Of a DNA stretch of 64,000 nt, positions 12,601 through 22,069 are shown one piece after another (position 1 is the stretch's first letter; every line of letters begins with the position of its first letter). The stretch covers positions 620,001 through 684,000 of the forward strand of contig JAWNGF010000008.1 of assembly GCA_037039685.1 (NCBI GenBank), written 5' to 3'. The notes beneath the pieces are model-generated. The model was given only the letters and a program-made list of their open reading frames with translations, was not told where the DNA came from and searched no databases. Source of the stretch: Ceratobasidium sp. AG-K (Eukaryota; Basidiomycota; Agaricomycetes; Cantharellales; Ceratobasidiaceae). Position numbers and translations under genes: made by a program.

Positions 12601-14357
12601 TTGCCTATGGAGGCAACTTTGGATGGTCCCCAGACGTCGGTAACTACTAATTCGCCTATTTCCTTGATTTCCGACTTCGATTCCTTTGGGAACGGCCTTG
12701 TATGCGCCTTGGCTTGAATGCATGTTTCGCATTCGAAGTCTAGTCCCTCTGGACTGTCTGCTACTTCCATTCCTTCTACTGCGTTCATTCGCTTTAGCCT
12801 CTGCAAAGTTTGCGCTCCAATATGGCCCAGTATCTTGTGCCAATCGAACCAGGTTCGTCCCGTCTGTTTGTGTAGGACGATTTCGTTGCTTTTGTTCGAT
12901 TTTTCAGGTTGTATGCGCTGTGTTTGGCAGTTCATATGCCATAGGCTTCCGTTGGATCGCTCCGAGGACTTCTGTCCAGTCGCTATTCTCTTTCCATCCT
13001 TGTTTGCTATTGTGAGTGTTTGTCCATCCATGTTAACGTGATAGCCTTCGTCAGTGACGAGTGAAAGGCTAATTAGGTTTGTCGGACATGTGGGCACGTG
13101 AGCAACATTTTGTAACGTAATGTTGGTGTACTTGGTTCCTTGTTTATTGAGGACGCTTCGTAAGTTTATTGTTCCTCGACCTAAAATTGGTTCTCTTCCA
13201 GTTACGCCAGTTACAGTGCCTGTGGAAGGTCTATATTCGGTAAATGCGTCCCGATCTCGTGCGATGTGAGTGGTAGTGCCACTGTCGGCAATCCAGGCCT
13301 CTGATGATCGGCTAATCATCGCTGTTTCATCAAGTGCGGCTGTAAATGCATAGTTCTCGTCCTCCGGGGTGGAATCAGCGGCTATATGCGCTCGGTTAGG
13401 GTGTTGTTTGTTCCGAGGAGGTCTGTTGTATCGTTTGTTTTGCTGTTGTCCTTTGTGGTGCTGATTGTTTGCGTTATTCTTATGCGCTCCACCTCCCGGT
13501 TGCCGACATTCGGCAGCCCAGTGACCCGTGCGGCCACAGTTATTGCATTTGGTGTTCGATTTATCGATCGATCGTGTATTCGGACGTGGTGGGAATGTAT
13601 TTGACTTGAACTTGTTGTTCCCAGGCTTGTTATTGCCATAAAAGGCTGTGTGTGCATCGTTTTTAGTATTTCTTCTGTGAGCTTCGGCCATAATTCTTGC
13701 TCGTAAATCGCTAATCTGATTTGCTTGTATGTTTGCGTTCGTCCGATCGAATTGGAAGCTTATTGATTGCGTGAATGTGTCCCATGACTCGGGGAGGCTG
13801 GCTACAAGTGTTGTAATGAAATCGATCTCGGTACAGGAGCCGGGATCAATATCATTGATCTGCTGGAACCAGTCGCGCATCTTGCGGACATGTTCCTCGA
13901 TATCGTCATTCTCGTTCATCCGCTGACTGAAGAAGCGGCGGCGTAGTCCAATGAGCCCAATTGTCCCTTGGACTTGGAATGTTGATGATAAGAGCTCCCA
14001 CGCGTCAGCTGATCGTGTGCAGCCTTGTATATGCGTGAGCACATGGCCATCGACCCGTAAACGGATGTGCGATAGCGCCTTGCGGTCCAGTTTGACCCAT
14101 TCGGTAAATGTACCATTATCGTGCATTTCAACAATTTCAGATGGCTGATTTCCTTCATCATCCTTGGGTGGTGTCACCGTGACTTGTAGTCGGTCAGGTG
14201 GGCATTCTTTGCTTCGATTCACGTATTGATATAGATCTAAATCGGTCAGTATATCTTCCATTTGGATTCTCCAAACGTTATAGTTCTCAGTGCCACGCAG
14301 AGGGGCAATGCGGTGTAGGCTTGTGCTACCCGAGCTAGAAGTCGTCGCTTCTGCCAT
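9612..14357 (-). CDS. Copia Gag-Pol polyprotein, 1581 residues
   Basis: A single open frame from the ATG at 14357. In order: a UBN2/DUF4219-type Gag region; a CCHC zinc knuckle (CNNCGRTGHWAAEC, about residue 270-285); an aspartic protease with ADSGTT (about 357); a GAG-pre-integrase HHCC segment beginning WHKILGH (about 505-548); an integrase core with TDVWGP, RFDNGGEF and NGIAERLNRT supplying the D, D and E residues (about 572, 634, 670); a long Lys/Glu/Pro-rich linker (about 800-1000); reverse transcriptase with KGYTQKPG, LDVVSAFLHA and VHVDDLLV (about 1125-1260); and RNase H with TMEAEYMAIS (about 1460). No stop or frameshift is seen. Gag and Pol are fused with no recoding site, as in many Copia elements. 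Confidence 0.97.
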   Translation of the reverse strand: MAEATTSSSGSTSLHRIAPLRGTENYNVWRIQMEDILTDLDLYQYVNRSKECPPDRLQVTVTPPKDDEGNQPSEIVEMHDNGTFTEWVKLDRKALSHIRLRVDGHVLTHIQGCTRSADAWELLSSTFQVQGTIGLIGLRRRFFSQRMNENDDIEEHVRKMRDWFQQINDIDPGSCTEIDFITTLVASLPESWDTFTQSISFQFDRTNANIQANQISDLRARIMAEAHRRNTKNDAHTAFYGNNKPGNNKFKSNTFPPRPNTRSIDKSNTKCNNCGRTGHWAAECRQPGGGAHKNNANNQHHKGQQQNKRYNRPPRNKQHPNRAHIAADSTPEDENYAFTAALDETAMISRSSEAWIADSGTTTHIARDRDAFTEYRPSTGTVTGVTGREPILGRGTINLRSVLNKQGTKYTNITLQNVAHVPTCPTNLISLSLVTDEGYHVNMDGQTLTIANKDGKRIATGQKSSERSNGSLWHMNCQTQRIQPEKSNKSNEIVLHKQTGRTWFDWHKILGHIGAQTLQRLKRMNAVEGMEVADSPEGLDFECETCIQAKAHTRPFPKESKSEIKEIGELVVTDVWGPSKVASIGKYRYYVSFTDVATRFTRLGFLRHKDETLNEYKAFEAMVNTQKDKNIKRIRFDNGGEFVNKDWKDHAAKKGTIMETTAPYSSPQNGIAERLNRTLVEKARAMLIEANAPLFLWNEAVAYACYLKNRTPTQVHGQYQLTPYESFWGKRPNISILRPWGTICYVLNQGERSKLDPKTFKAIFTGISDYQGKSWRYYKKGIPKMLHSRNITFPRFSEVSGDQSGDLELGEPVIPPAEGEERKEEDSMAKRPVEMAKAGGESEIKTEKTEQQNGIKGETKQEQKPAHSAPSPKPKTESAPVLKSSSTRTLMPRVPRPSTTRSLERLNAYSTRQGIQTRRSNPNAPAISLEKERGGITIKIEGQEEPKPQGETASFCADDWHDLYADLPTLVLAYPPSEASTESIAELPELETSLDNVHICSYDPPKPFHLPIPVPLPLTPPVTPSRALDDLPAEEISFDTCIGDQAFASRAANSEDTPTVAQALQSPDAEEWRKAMAAEVANLIRLKVFELVPRPPPGTNVIGCQWVMQRKRDETGKISRHKSRVVAKGYTQKPGQDYEDTYAPLVRLDAIRILLALANHFNWDIQQLDVVSAFLHAELAEELYMEQIPYFSDGSDHVLRLRRSLYGLKQSGRSWNRTLDGKLRAIGYHPLLTDSCIYTRMSTALGILQVSIIAVHVDDLLVITTPLDTNNVIRELLATFDMRDLGPVRHFLGMQIERERSKRILVLKQTAYIDSIVEQAGLINAYPADTPISPTTVLAKHEGQRPDYPYATMVGKLMYAALCTRPDIAFAVTYLSQFSSCFGPAHVTAVKRVFRYLKRTSYMGLTYRSDGSANIGELGYLDADWGSNAIDRKSISGSIFLVGGTAVSWSAKKQATVALSTMEAEYMAISQASTQALWLRQFFSELCLTSNDPTTIASDNLAALTLTTESQYHARSKHIDIRHHFVRDAINNGKIRMVYVPTQDNLADAFTKALPTPRFAYLVGSIMGQQLFMDEDDYLWN

Positions 14358-14417
14358 GGTTTCGGCTGTATCGATGCTAAGCGGCCAATAATCGATGATC
14401 TAGGTTAGTAGCCTTCT

Positions 14418-14432
14418 GCAGGGCTCATAACC
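14418..14432 (-). other. Primer-binding site matching the anticodon arm of initiator tRNA-Met
   Basis: Directly inside the 5' LTR the plus strand reads GCAGGGCTCATAACC. That is the anticodon stem-loop sequence of fungal initiator tRNA-Met (CAT anticodon), so the element strand is complementary to an internal part of that tRNA rather than to its 3' end. Drosophila copia and yeast Ty5 are known to prime from such a half-tRNA. Confidence 0.8.
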
Positions 14433-14657
14433 TGTAGAAATGAGAATGTAGATATACAACAGAATGTATCTACAATCCTTAGCGCAGCCCGAGTAATGAG
14501 ACAAATGAATATATTGGCTGTTGGACAACTACATCGTACCAGCTCTTTATATACACGGGTGAAAACCAAAACAAGCGTAAGCAATGTACGCGTACGCTGG
14601 TCTCGATTGTACAGGAATGTTCTATGTGTATATACATGTAAATAATAGATTTCAACA
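14433..14657 (-). repeat. Copia 5' LTR (225 bp)
   Basis: Upstream LTR relative to the minus-strand polyprotein, identical by eye to 9307-9531. The host NACHT exon frame reads straight into it from the right, adding a short nonsense tail before a stop at 14479. Confidence 0.95.
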
Positions 14658-14662
14658 TATTC
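14658..14662. repeat. Target-site duplication TATTC (right)
   Basis: Exact copy of 9302-9306, directly after the 5' LTR. Confidence 0.95.
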
Positions 14663-16822
14663 ACGAGCCCGCTCAACTCGGAAACATTCAGCACTGAGCA
14701 TAGTGGTCTCAGTAAGCCATCCACCTGTTGAGCGTCCTCCACTCCCAGTAATCCGGCTAGTGCTCCAATAGTCATCGGCTCCTGTGCGCATATGATCACA
14801 TCCAAAAGAGTTTTCATCAAAGCTCGGTCTGATTTATCCAAATGCCGATTTTCAAACGCGGACTTGAGGATAGATGTGTATAGTCGATCAATATCTCGAT
14901 CTTTTCCGTCTTCCGAGGGTGGTACTAAACCAAGTATCATGTTTAATCGCCTCGTGTGCTGTCTGAAAGGGAGTCCATCCTTGATGTAGCGAGCAGCAGT
15001 GGATGCATATATAAATAACACGCCAGAGTGAACCACAAGAGCTGTGAGCTGGGATGGTGTAAGGTGAGCTTGCTCCAGTTCCGCTTTCAGGTAGATTTCG
15101 ATGTCAAGCTTGACCCTTTTCTCGTCGATTTCATGCAGTACCAGACGGGCTTGGTGCTTGATTCCCAGTTTGTCCATCATTCGGGAGTATATCATCGGCT
15201 CTGGCCGGCTAGAAATTAGAAATCGTATCGGCAGACTGGAGGCGGATGCCTTGGAAAGTAGTACGTTTAGAATCTGATCCACACTGTCCTCGTTCTCGCA
15301 TTCGTCTAGGGCATCGATGACAACCACCAGACCTATAGGCAATGTATGTCTGACCTCGACAAGTGGCTCGACCAACAGACGTTCCAATTGTACCTTCAGC
15401 GCTCGTGTGTGTACGTCGGGGTCGGCCTTGAGGGTGTTCAAGAGCACAGAACAAAAAGGGGAAGAGAAACGAGCTAGTTGATAGGCGATTGCAGGTATGA
15501 TCAGCTTGACGTCCCGACACTCTGGTATCAGCCGTGAGCAGAAGACACTCGCTCCTAGTTCTGCGGTCGTTTCGAGCTCAGAGCAGAGGCTATATGCGAT
15601 CGTAGTCTTGCCGGTTCCTGCCATGCCGCTCATCCAGTACACCTCTTCGCCGTCCTTGTTACGAGCCCAGCCTAGTAGTTTTGTCAACTCTTCCTGGCGT
15701 GTGCCTTCCGTGCAAGCACGTCTCTGGATCTCCTCGGACTTGGCAGAATTATATATTGCCGAGGTAGATGGCGAAAGCCGTTGTAAACGCGCCTCCTGCA
15801 TTCTCGTCAGCCCCACGAGTGTTGATCCATCCGTAGACCTACCCTTGCTATCTCCTCAACAGTATCCCACACGGCAAGATTTGCGTTCAGCTGCACTTTA
15901 TCGGTGATAATTCACTTACTGGATATGAACGATCTACTTACCGCGAGTCGTTCAAGATGCCCCTGGATCCGGCGGTAGCATTCCAGTATTTGATCAGGGT
16001 CGTCCACGGATTCTATGTGCCTTCGTATTGCGTCTCTTGTCAACTTCTGTCCCACGGTTTGCAATTCGGCATTGATTCCCCTTTGAACACTCCGATTAGC
16101 TTCCCATATATCAGTCACATTTGTCAACTCACACACATAGGTTCTTCATGCTCATCGTCATTCTGAGGCTCGTTGTACAGGAAAGATGCTGGCTTATGTC
16201 TCCAAGTAGTGTATCGAGTCTTGTTTGTAAGTCGCCATAGCCACTGCGCTCTTTCGATGCGATCTGCTCAAGTAGTCACTGTGTCAAACATTTGAGTATA
16301 TAATCAAGCGATGGGTAGCTTCACCTCGAACACTTCCACAAGATCACTGAACCCAATGATGGCAGCTCTAAATGGCGCAAATATCCCAGCGGCCGAGTTG
16401 AGTGTCTTGAGCAGCAGTTCGAGGCCGGGCCAGTGCAGTGTTGTTGATTTCTCATCAGAATGAGACATAAGGTTCGTGGGCAACGAGCTATCAGGTATGG
16501 GATTTGCAGGTAACGACCCCCCATGTTGAGGCCCGGGGGTTGTATGCTGCACTGCATTTACTGAGCCAGATATTGAAGGGGATGCCGGGCTAACCCGAGC
16601 AGGTAACAGCGTAGCTTGTGCCGGGTCGGAATGGAACCTGTCAAAATGAGGGTCGTTGGGTAGCGTGGTCGCGGCGGCCCCGGCTGCTAGTGGCAGAGGG
16701 CTAAGACTCCCAGTGGACTGAGCTACTAGTAGGTCTGGCGGAGAAGTTGAGCTATCGCCCCCTGGGCTCATGCCGAGACGCCGCTTCACATCGCCTTTTA
16801 CACGTAAGTATCGTTTTTTCAT

Positions 16823-17811
16823 TATACTTGCAGGCGGTGCTGATGGAGGTGATCGTGGTCTGGACAGACCTATAGTTGGGTCGTAAGCGCTAAGATGAGC
16901 AAATCAAAATCTACGCGTGCAGGTCCAGTCAAGTGACTGGAATTGCGACGAAATGTCACAAAATAGGAAAATGTCAGGGAATCTCGGATATGAATTTACC
17001 GCCATCTCCAGGCACTGCCAGAAATTGAACCAAGAGAGGTCAATAAATATGCCTCGGTCTCTTCCTATTTACAACCAGGGCGTTCAATGGCATCCCCCCC
17101 AAGCCTGGGACCTATTCTAGGGTTGTGGGTGAGCATATCGACGCCGACCAATGATTCACCCATGCGACAATGTACCCAGGGCGGAGACTGTGCACTAGTG
17201 ATTATGTGGCAAAGCGACAAGACTGTTGCTACTAGCTAGGTATCCTATGATGATACACCCTGGCATCACAAACAAATTCCACCTGCTCGTTCTGATCAAA
17301 AGACAGGATGGCCTCTAAAACACGTTGTTTATCGCCTTCTATCAGGTATATGACATCCCGAAGTCGATGCTTGCAGGCTTGTGAGTGACTAGAGTTCAAA
17401 GGGACAGCTTAGCCAGGTACAGAATTGGGATACAGTACAAGTCGTGGTCAACTGATCTGGGAACACCGTTTAAACAGGAAGTCTTTGAGTCGACTCGCGT
17501 TAACTAGCCATACTACGGGAGAAGTTATTGCCCTTTGGTAACGACTGGTGATTTTGCTCCTATTTTCCTACTCTTGGTACTGGCCAGAGGCTTGACCTCT
17601 AACACCGGACCAATAGGATGCAATATATGTTTCATAAAGTTATTGACAGCTGTATGACTTACCTTAACTTATACTCCGTAAATACCACTGACTCAATCTC
17701 CACAACTAGTGCATCATCGATGGTCATCAGCGCATATATCGTTGACCAAGTCATCCACTAAGCGCCAAAGCACAGCCACCGCGATTGACTGTCGACCACA
17801 CGACCACCACC
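16823..17811. other. Divergent intergenic region
   Basis: About 1 kb between the 5' end of the NACHT-WD40 gene (minus) and the CstF-like gene (plus); it must hold both promoters. No clear TATA box, repeat or coding frame is recognised. In particular no RRM-encoding exon precedes the CstF-like gene. Confidence 0.5.
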
Positions 17812-18670
17812 ATGGAAGAGGAAAAGCTATTCGAGCTTCTGACGAGTGTAAAAGTAAGCACAATATTCTACATATTTTGATCTAATTCACACGCTTGATA
17901 TTTCGTAGAATATGGTCAAAACGGACCCAGCACAAGCTCGCACAGCGCTGAGCTCGCACCCGAACCTGGCGTATGCATTGATGAAGGAAATGGTTACGTT
18001 GGATGTCGTGGACCCGGAAGTTTTAACGGTGAGTATATCTTATTTTCTCACCGGCCATTTATTGGAACCGAATTTGTAGAGAACGCTCCAAGCTGCAACT
18101 GGCGTCCAACCTCCCCAGCCGCCACCACAACAAACCTACGCACCTCCTCAGCAGCCAACGCAAACGTACCCACCTCCCACTCAAGCGTATCCACCACATT
18201 CACAAGGATACCCACCCTCGAACCCATCGTATCCTACCTACCCACCTTCGTACGGCGCACCTCAGTATCCTTCCCAACCTGCGGTTGCCCCAGTACCTAC
18301 ACCAGTACCGGCACCGGCACCGGCACCGGCACCAAGTGTCCCTCCACACATGTACCAAGCTCGTCAGCAGCAGCAGCAGCAGCCAACTCCTCCACCTCAG
18401 GCGCGTGGACCTCCTCCTGCTGCTGCTGCTCCCGCGCCGGGCCTAGCGCCCGAACAACAGGTTTGTGGTTGTGTTTTTGTCGTGTGCTGGGACTGACGAT
18501 GTGTAGGCTATGATTCAACGACTGGCTTCGCTCACGCCGGACCAAATCGCGTTGTTACCTCCTGCGGACCGTGCTGCATTGATGGAATTGGTGAGTCGGC
18601 TCCACTCGACTAAGGACGCGAAAATAATGTTATTTTTCTCGGACAGCGGAGACAACTTGGTCTCTCATAG
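17812..18670 (+). CDS. CstF-64/Rna15-like protein with hinge and C-terminal domain but no RRM
   Basis: Five exons: 17812-17853, 17909-18028, 18080-18460, 18507-18590 and 18647-18670, all with GT-AG introns of about 46-56 nt, ending in TAG. Residues 1-54 match the CSTF2 hinge (LFELLTSVK, then ARTALSSHPNLAYALMKEMV), which binds CstF-77/Rna14 in cleavage and polyadenylation factors. A Pro/Gln/Tyr/Ala-rich middle follows, with a run of six Gln (about 18365-18382) and a PA repeat. The C-terminus (IQRLASLTPDQIALLPPADR, then RRQLGLS) matches the three-helix CSTF C-terminal domain that contacts Pcf11. The N-terminal RRM of Rna15/CstF-64 is absent. Either this fungus uses a separate RRM protein or this is a shortened paralogue. 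Confidence 0.85.
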
Positions 18671-18857
18671 ATTCTGCCTGGCACACGTTGTATTTATACT
18701 CAGTTAAATTATTGGTTCTTACAAGCCACGCGTGATTGATTCAAAGAAAACACGAGCCAAAAAAGGCTATCCACAATTTTGAACACCAACAACTAACTAC
18801 AGCTCCACTAAATAAGATACGACGAGAACAAAAGTAACCCTAATCTAACCCTCAACT

Positions 18858-20736
18858 CTACTTGCCAGCCGCCGCACGCTTCTTGACATCTCCCTGCTGC
18901 TTCTGCTTCTCCTCTCCAGCAGGCGCAACAGGAGTCTTGGAGCTCGCAGCTGTAGCCGCATCCGCAGCGACCGCCTTCTTGTCGCTCTTGGTCGCCTTGC
19001 CGCCGCCGACCTTGGGCTTTTGTACACCGCTTCCACCAACGACACCGAACAACGCGCCGAGGCTGCCCAAGAGAGTGAGGAGGACAGCCAAGAGGGCCGC
19101 GCCGACCTCGGGTTGTGCCTTGAATGCCGCAACGGGGTCCTCCTTGGCCGCATTGACGAAAGAAAGAGCCTTTTGCCTGAGGAACGCAATGGGTTGTTCG
19201 GCAAATTCAACGGGCTCTTCCGTAGAGGCGGTCTCGTCCTCCTTGGGCTTCTCTGCGTCGGCGAGCTCCTTTTCGATCTTCTTCTTGACCTCGAAGGTCT
19301 CGGAAGCGAGTTTTGCGGCGTCCTCGGCGGAGGTACCGACGTAGATGTTGTCGAAGAGAATGTCCTCGGTCATGGTCCAGATTTCGATACCAACACCGCC
19401 CTAGCGAACAATCAATAAAAACGTCAAGTCAGGCAGTTCAATCGACTCACAATCTTGTTGAGGTTAGCGGGGTGGAGGTCCTCAAAGTAGTTGGGGTTGG
19501 CAATCTTCCTGGGCGCCCAGACGCCCTTGTACTCGGGGTTGTCAATCAATGGCGCGCTCCACTTGCCCTTGTAGGCGGGGTTGGCCTTCATCGGGCGGAC
19601 CCAAGTACCACATCCAGGACCCTCGGTACACTTGGGGTTGGGAACGGTAGGCGCGATCCAGTCACCGTCTTCCTCATCGTCCCACTCCTCGGGCTTCTCC
19701 GCATCGGGATCAGGGATGGTAAGCGGCTCATCGACGAGCCAGCCCTCGGGTTGGACGGCATCTTCGTCGGGAATCTCGCGAGGCGCATCCTCGTCCCAGT
19801 CCTCGGGCTTGGAGGCAGCTGGGTCGGGAATTTGGGGCTCGTCAACCCAGTCGGAAGGCTTCTTGTCCTCGGGGTCGTCGATCTCCTTGGGAGGGTTGAC
19901 GGAGGGTTCAAAGCTCTCAAGGAGGTTGCCCTTGGTGTTGGACTCGTTGTCGATGAGGATCTCGAAGGTGTTGTCGGGGCTAATGCACAGTCAGCAGATG
20001 CGTCAAAGGGATAAATAAGCCACGTACCGAACGATGAGGGTGTAGAGGTGGGTGTTCTCGCCAACATGAGGGGCAGGAGCCGACTTCAAGTGCTTCTCCT
20101 CCCACTCTTTGGTAATCGGGTTCTGGTGCCTGAAGATAAAGTGCACCTGCGGGGAATCAGCACGACGTCATCGAATGAAAACAACGCGACGCACCTTGGA
20201 TCCCGGGCAAGTCAAGTCCTGGCCGAACATGACAACCCAAGGAGTCTTGTCCGAGAACTCCTGGCCCTTGTCGGCATATCCCTGCTCGAGGAGCTTGAGA
20301 TATCCACCACCGCAGTTTCCGCCCTTTTGGAACTTGGCCTCGTATTGGACGACAAATGTCTTGCCACTGGGGTCGAGAGGGGCTGCGAAAGGTGCAGAAA
20401 TGGCGTGGTGGGTGGCCTTGGACTTGGCGACGAGGCCCTTGTCGCCGATGATCGCAGGTCGGACGGATGATTCCTCAACCTCCCACTTGCCGACATACGA
20501 AAACGTCTCGCCTCCGACTGGCGTCTTCTTGGTCGCCTCGGAAGGTGTCCAGCGATTCTGCCAGTCGTCGGTGAATTGTTCGACAAACGCGCCTTTGACG
20601 TCGGTCGGCTGAGTAATACCATCAATACACGTCGCGTATCCAACGTGCATGTACGCACCGTAAACACAGGCTTTTCAGCAGCAACGCTGGCAGCAGCAGC
20701 GAGCGCGACAAGGGAAGCTCCGGCAACAGCACGCAT
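18858..20736 (-). CDS. CNE1: Calnexin, ER lectin chaperone
   Basis: Exon 1 (20659-20736) encodes a 26-residue start with a signal peptide ([13 protein letters not shown]). Downstream exons give the lectin domain ([35 protein letters not shown]), then the proline-rich P-domain arm with alternating repeats ([32 protein letters not shown]; then [33 protein letters not shown]). The rest of the globular domain is [18 protein letters not shown]. One membrane helix ([20 protein letters not shown]) precedes a Lys-rich cytosolic tail. The protein retains monoglucosylated glycoproteins in the ER. Introns are short (for example 20610-20658). The C-terminal KRAAAGK is not a classic KKXX signal. The family assignment is firm. 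Confidence 0.97.
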
Positions 20737-20797
20737 ATTGGTAGAGTAGTGGTCGAGTGAAGACTAATCCAAAGTGGCTCGGCGCTTTTCTACTCAT

Positions 20798-20842
20798 GCC
20801 ACGTCAGGGGGACACGTGGAACTGTCACGTGCGCATACGTGG
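20798..20842 (-). promoter_or_regulatory. Cluster of ACGTG elements upstream of calnexin
   Basis: Within 45 bp and 62-106 bp upstream of the calnexin ATG there are GCCACGTCA (on the calnexin strand TGACGTGGC), GACACGTGGA, TCACGTGC and TACGTGGC. TGACGTGG and ACACGTG-type sites are bound by Hac1/XBP1/ATF6-class bZIP factors in the unfolded protein response. Presence is seen; function is inferred from the position before an ER chaperone. Confidence 0.55.
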
Positions 20843-22069
20843 CCCAACCATTGACCAAAATGCCGCTCGTCCATTCCCCACAACCAAAGTTGTTGGCATC
20901 GCTCGGTGGACATGCGCCTCCCACGCGGCCGTTTCTCATCTTCTATTCAGATATTGTTGATGGCCAGATGTGGTGTCCGGTTAGTACTAATGGGTATATG
21001 CGGGTCGATCACTGATCCCGCGTAGGACTGTCGCAATGTAGAACAGGTTGTCAAGAATGCGTTCGAGGCTGAAGACGGCCCGACTGGGATCATTCGATGG
21101 GTTGGGAACCGCGCCGAGTGAGTTGTATGCGCTCTTGTTCTTTCTTCTCTCACACTCCGTTGCAGATGGAAGTCTCCGTCCAATTCGTTTAGGAAAGAGT
21201 ACAACATTAGCTCGGTACCAACCATTATCCGCCTCAAAGATGTTCGTCGCTCCCTACCTCTCTTTAATTTGACTGATTAACTGTCAATTTGCAGGGCAAG
21301 GAAGACGCACGCCTCGTAGATCGCGAGATCCTTGATTCGGCCAAACTTAATGAGTTTATTCAAGGATAACATATGCGCGCATAGGTACAATGAACATGAA
21401 TGAACGCAAGTAATAGAGTTTGAAACATGCACGCTCATCCTCGCGAAATGAGCATGCTGATCGGCCAAAACATATGACATAAAGCTTCCAGCGCAGCTAG
21501 ATTTCCAAACGGGGCGTGGTGACGGACACACGAGTCTAGATTTTAATTTGATAATCCGATCGCGAAGTGCCGCCCCAGACGTGTCAAGTCATGACAAGCT
21601 TCAACGATTTTCTCGGCGATTATCATGAGCAGTTCGTTCCACTGCATTGTCCACGCCGTCCTCGTTGGCGTACATGTATGCTATGGGGCCAACTGTTTCT
21701 TGCGTACATCTTTGCATGGAGCCAGTCGCATACCAATAAGCTCCTAACAACGAAGAAAGTCTGCATCTTGTGGTAGAGTTAAGCCGAAGGGTGGTACCAA
21801 TATGAGACACGGAGGCACTGCTTATAATTTGATAATCGAGTTTAATAGCGCACGCATGATCTATGGCGTGGCCAGTTGAATTCATTGTAGAATGGCCAAA
21901 GAGCTGTTTCACAAGAAACTCATGTACTCCTACCCTCCAGGATGATGAAATATGAAATTAATTTACCCCCTCGATGTTACATGATATCTAAACGGGGTGG
22001 CGCTCCCTCTCATTTGCTCCATCCGCAGGATAACTCTCGACTCTCGACTTTGGCTAGGATACGTTGCGC
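20843..22069. other. Intergenic, nothing recognised
   Basis: About 1.2 kb upstream of calnexin and of the MYND gene. Short frames on both strands lack motifs or splice-supported continuation. No repeat or RNA gene recognised. Confidence 0.45.

Larger units (their letters stand above)
9307..14657 (-). mobile_element. Full-length Ty1/Copia LTR retrotransposon
   Basis: A 5.35 kb element with apparently identical 225-bp LTRs, a 5-bp target duplication, a primer-binding site next to the 5' LTR, a purine tract next to the 3' LTR and one uninterrupted Gag-Pol frame. All structural parts needed for an autonomous element are visible, and identical LTRs mean insertion was recent. It lies in the same orientation as the NACHT-WD40 gene it interrupts. 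The domain order protease, integrase, reverse transcriptase, RNase H places it in Copia (Pseudoviridae type) rather than Gypsy. Confidence 0.97.
6525..16822 (-). pseudogene. NACHT-WD40 (fungal NLR-like) gene split by a Copia insertion
   Basis: Reading on the minus strand, exon 1 (16325-16822) encodes a Ser/Pro-rich N-terminus. Helical linker exons follow (near 16130-16263, 15955-16085 and 15850-15895). The NACHT exon from 15816 has Walker A GMAGTGKTTIAYS, Walker B VVVIDALDECE and a sensor-like ISSRPEP. At about 14658 it runs into the retrotransposon. The frame resumes at 9306 and encodes the rest of the helical domain. After an intron near 8820-8890, exon 6812-8810 encodes 14 WD40 repeats, and a last exon (6525-6757, intron 6758-6811) carries a C-terminal cap with DDGWVVDS and GESWSECYKP. 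Removing one copy of the 5-bp duplication plus the element leaves the host frame open, so the gene appears intact before insertion. Members of this class are STAND NTPases implicated in non-self recognition and cell death; that role is family knowledge. As drawn it cannot make a full-length product unless the element is spliced out. Confidence 0.85.

Noticed and set aside
14418..14432. Fragment of a methionine tRNA gene
   Set aside because: Only the anticodon stem-loop is present and it abuts an LTR, so it is a primer-binding site, not a tRNA gene.
14405..14791. Second small protein at the other end of the Copia element
   Set aside because: Chimera of host NACHT exon in another frame and LTR sequence.
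19313..20014. 233-codon plus-strand frame across calnexin
   Set aside because: Antisense to the P-domain repeats of calnexin; biased codon use leaves the opposite frame open.
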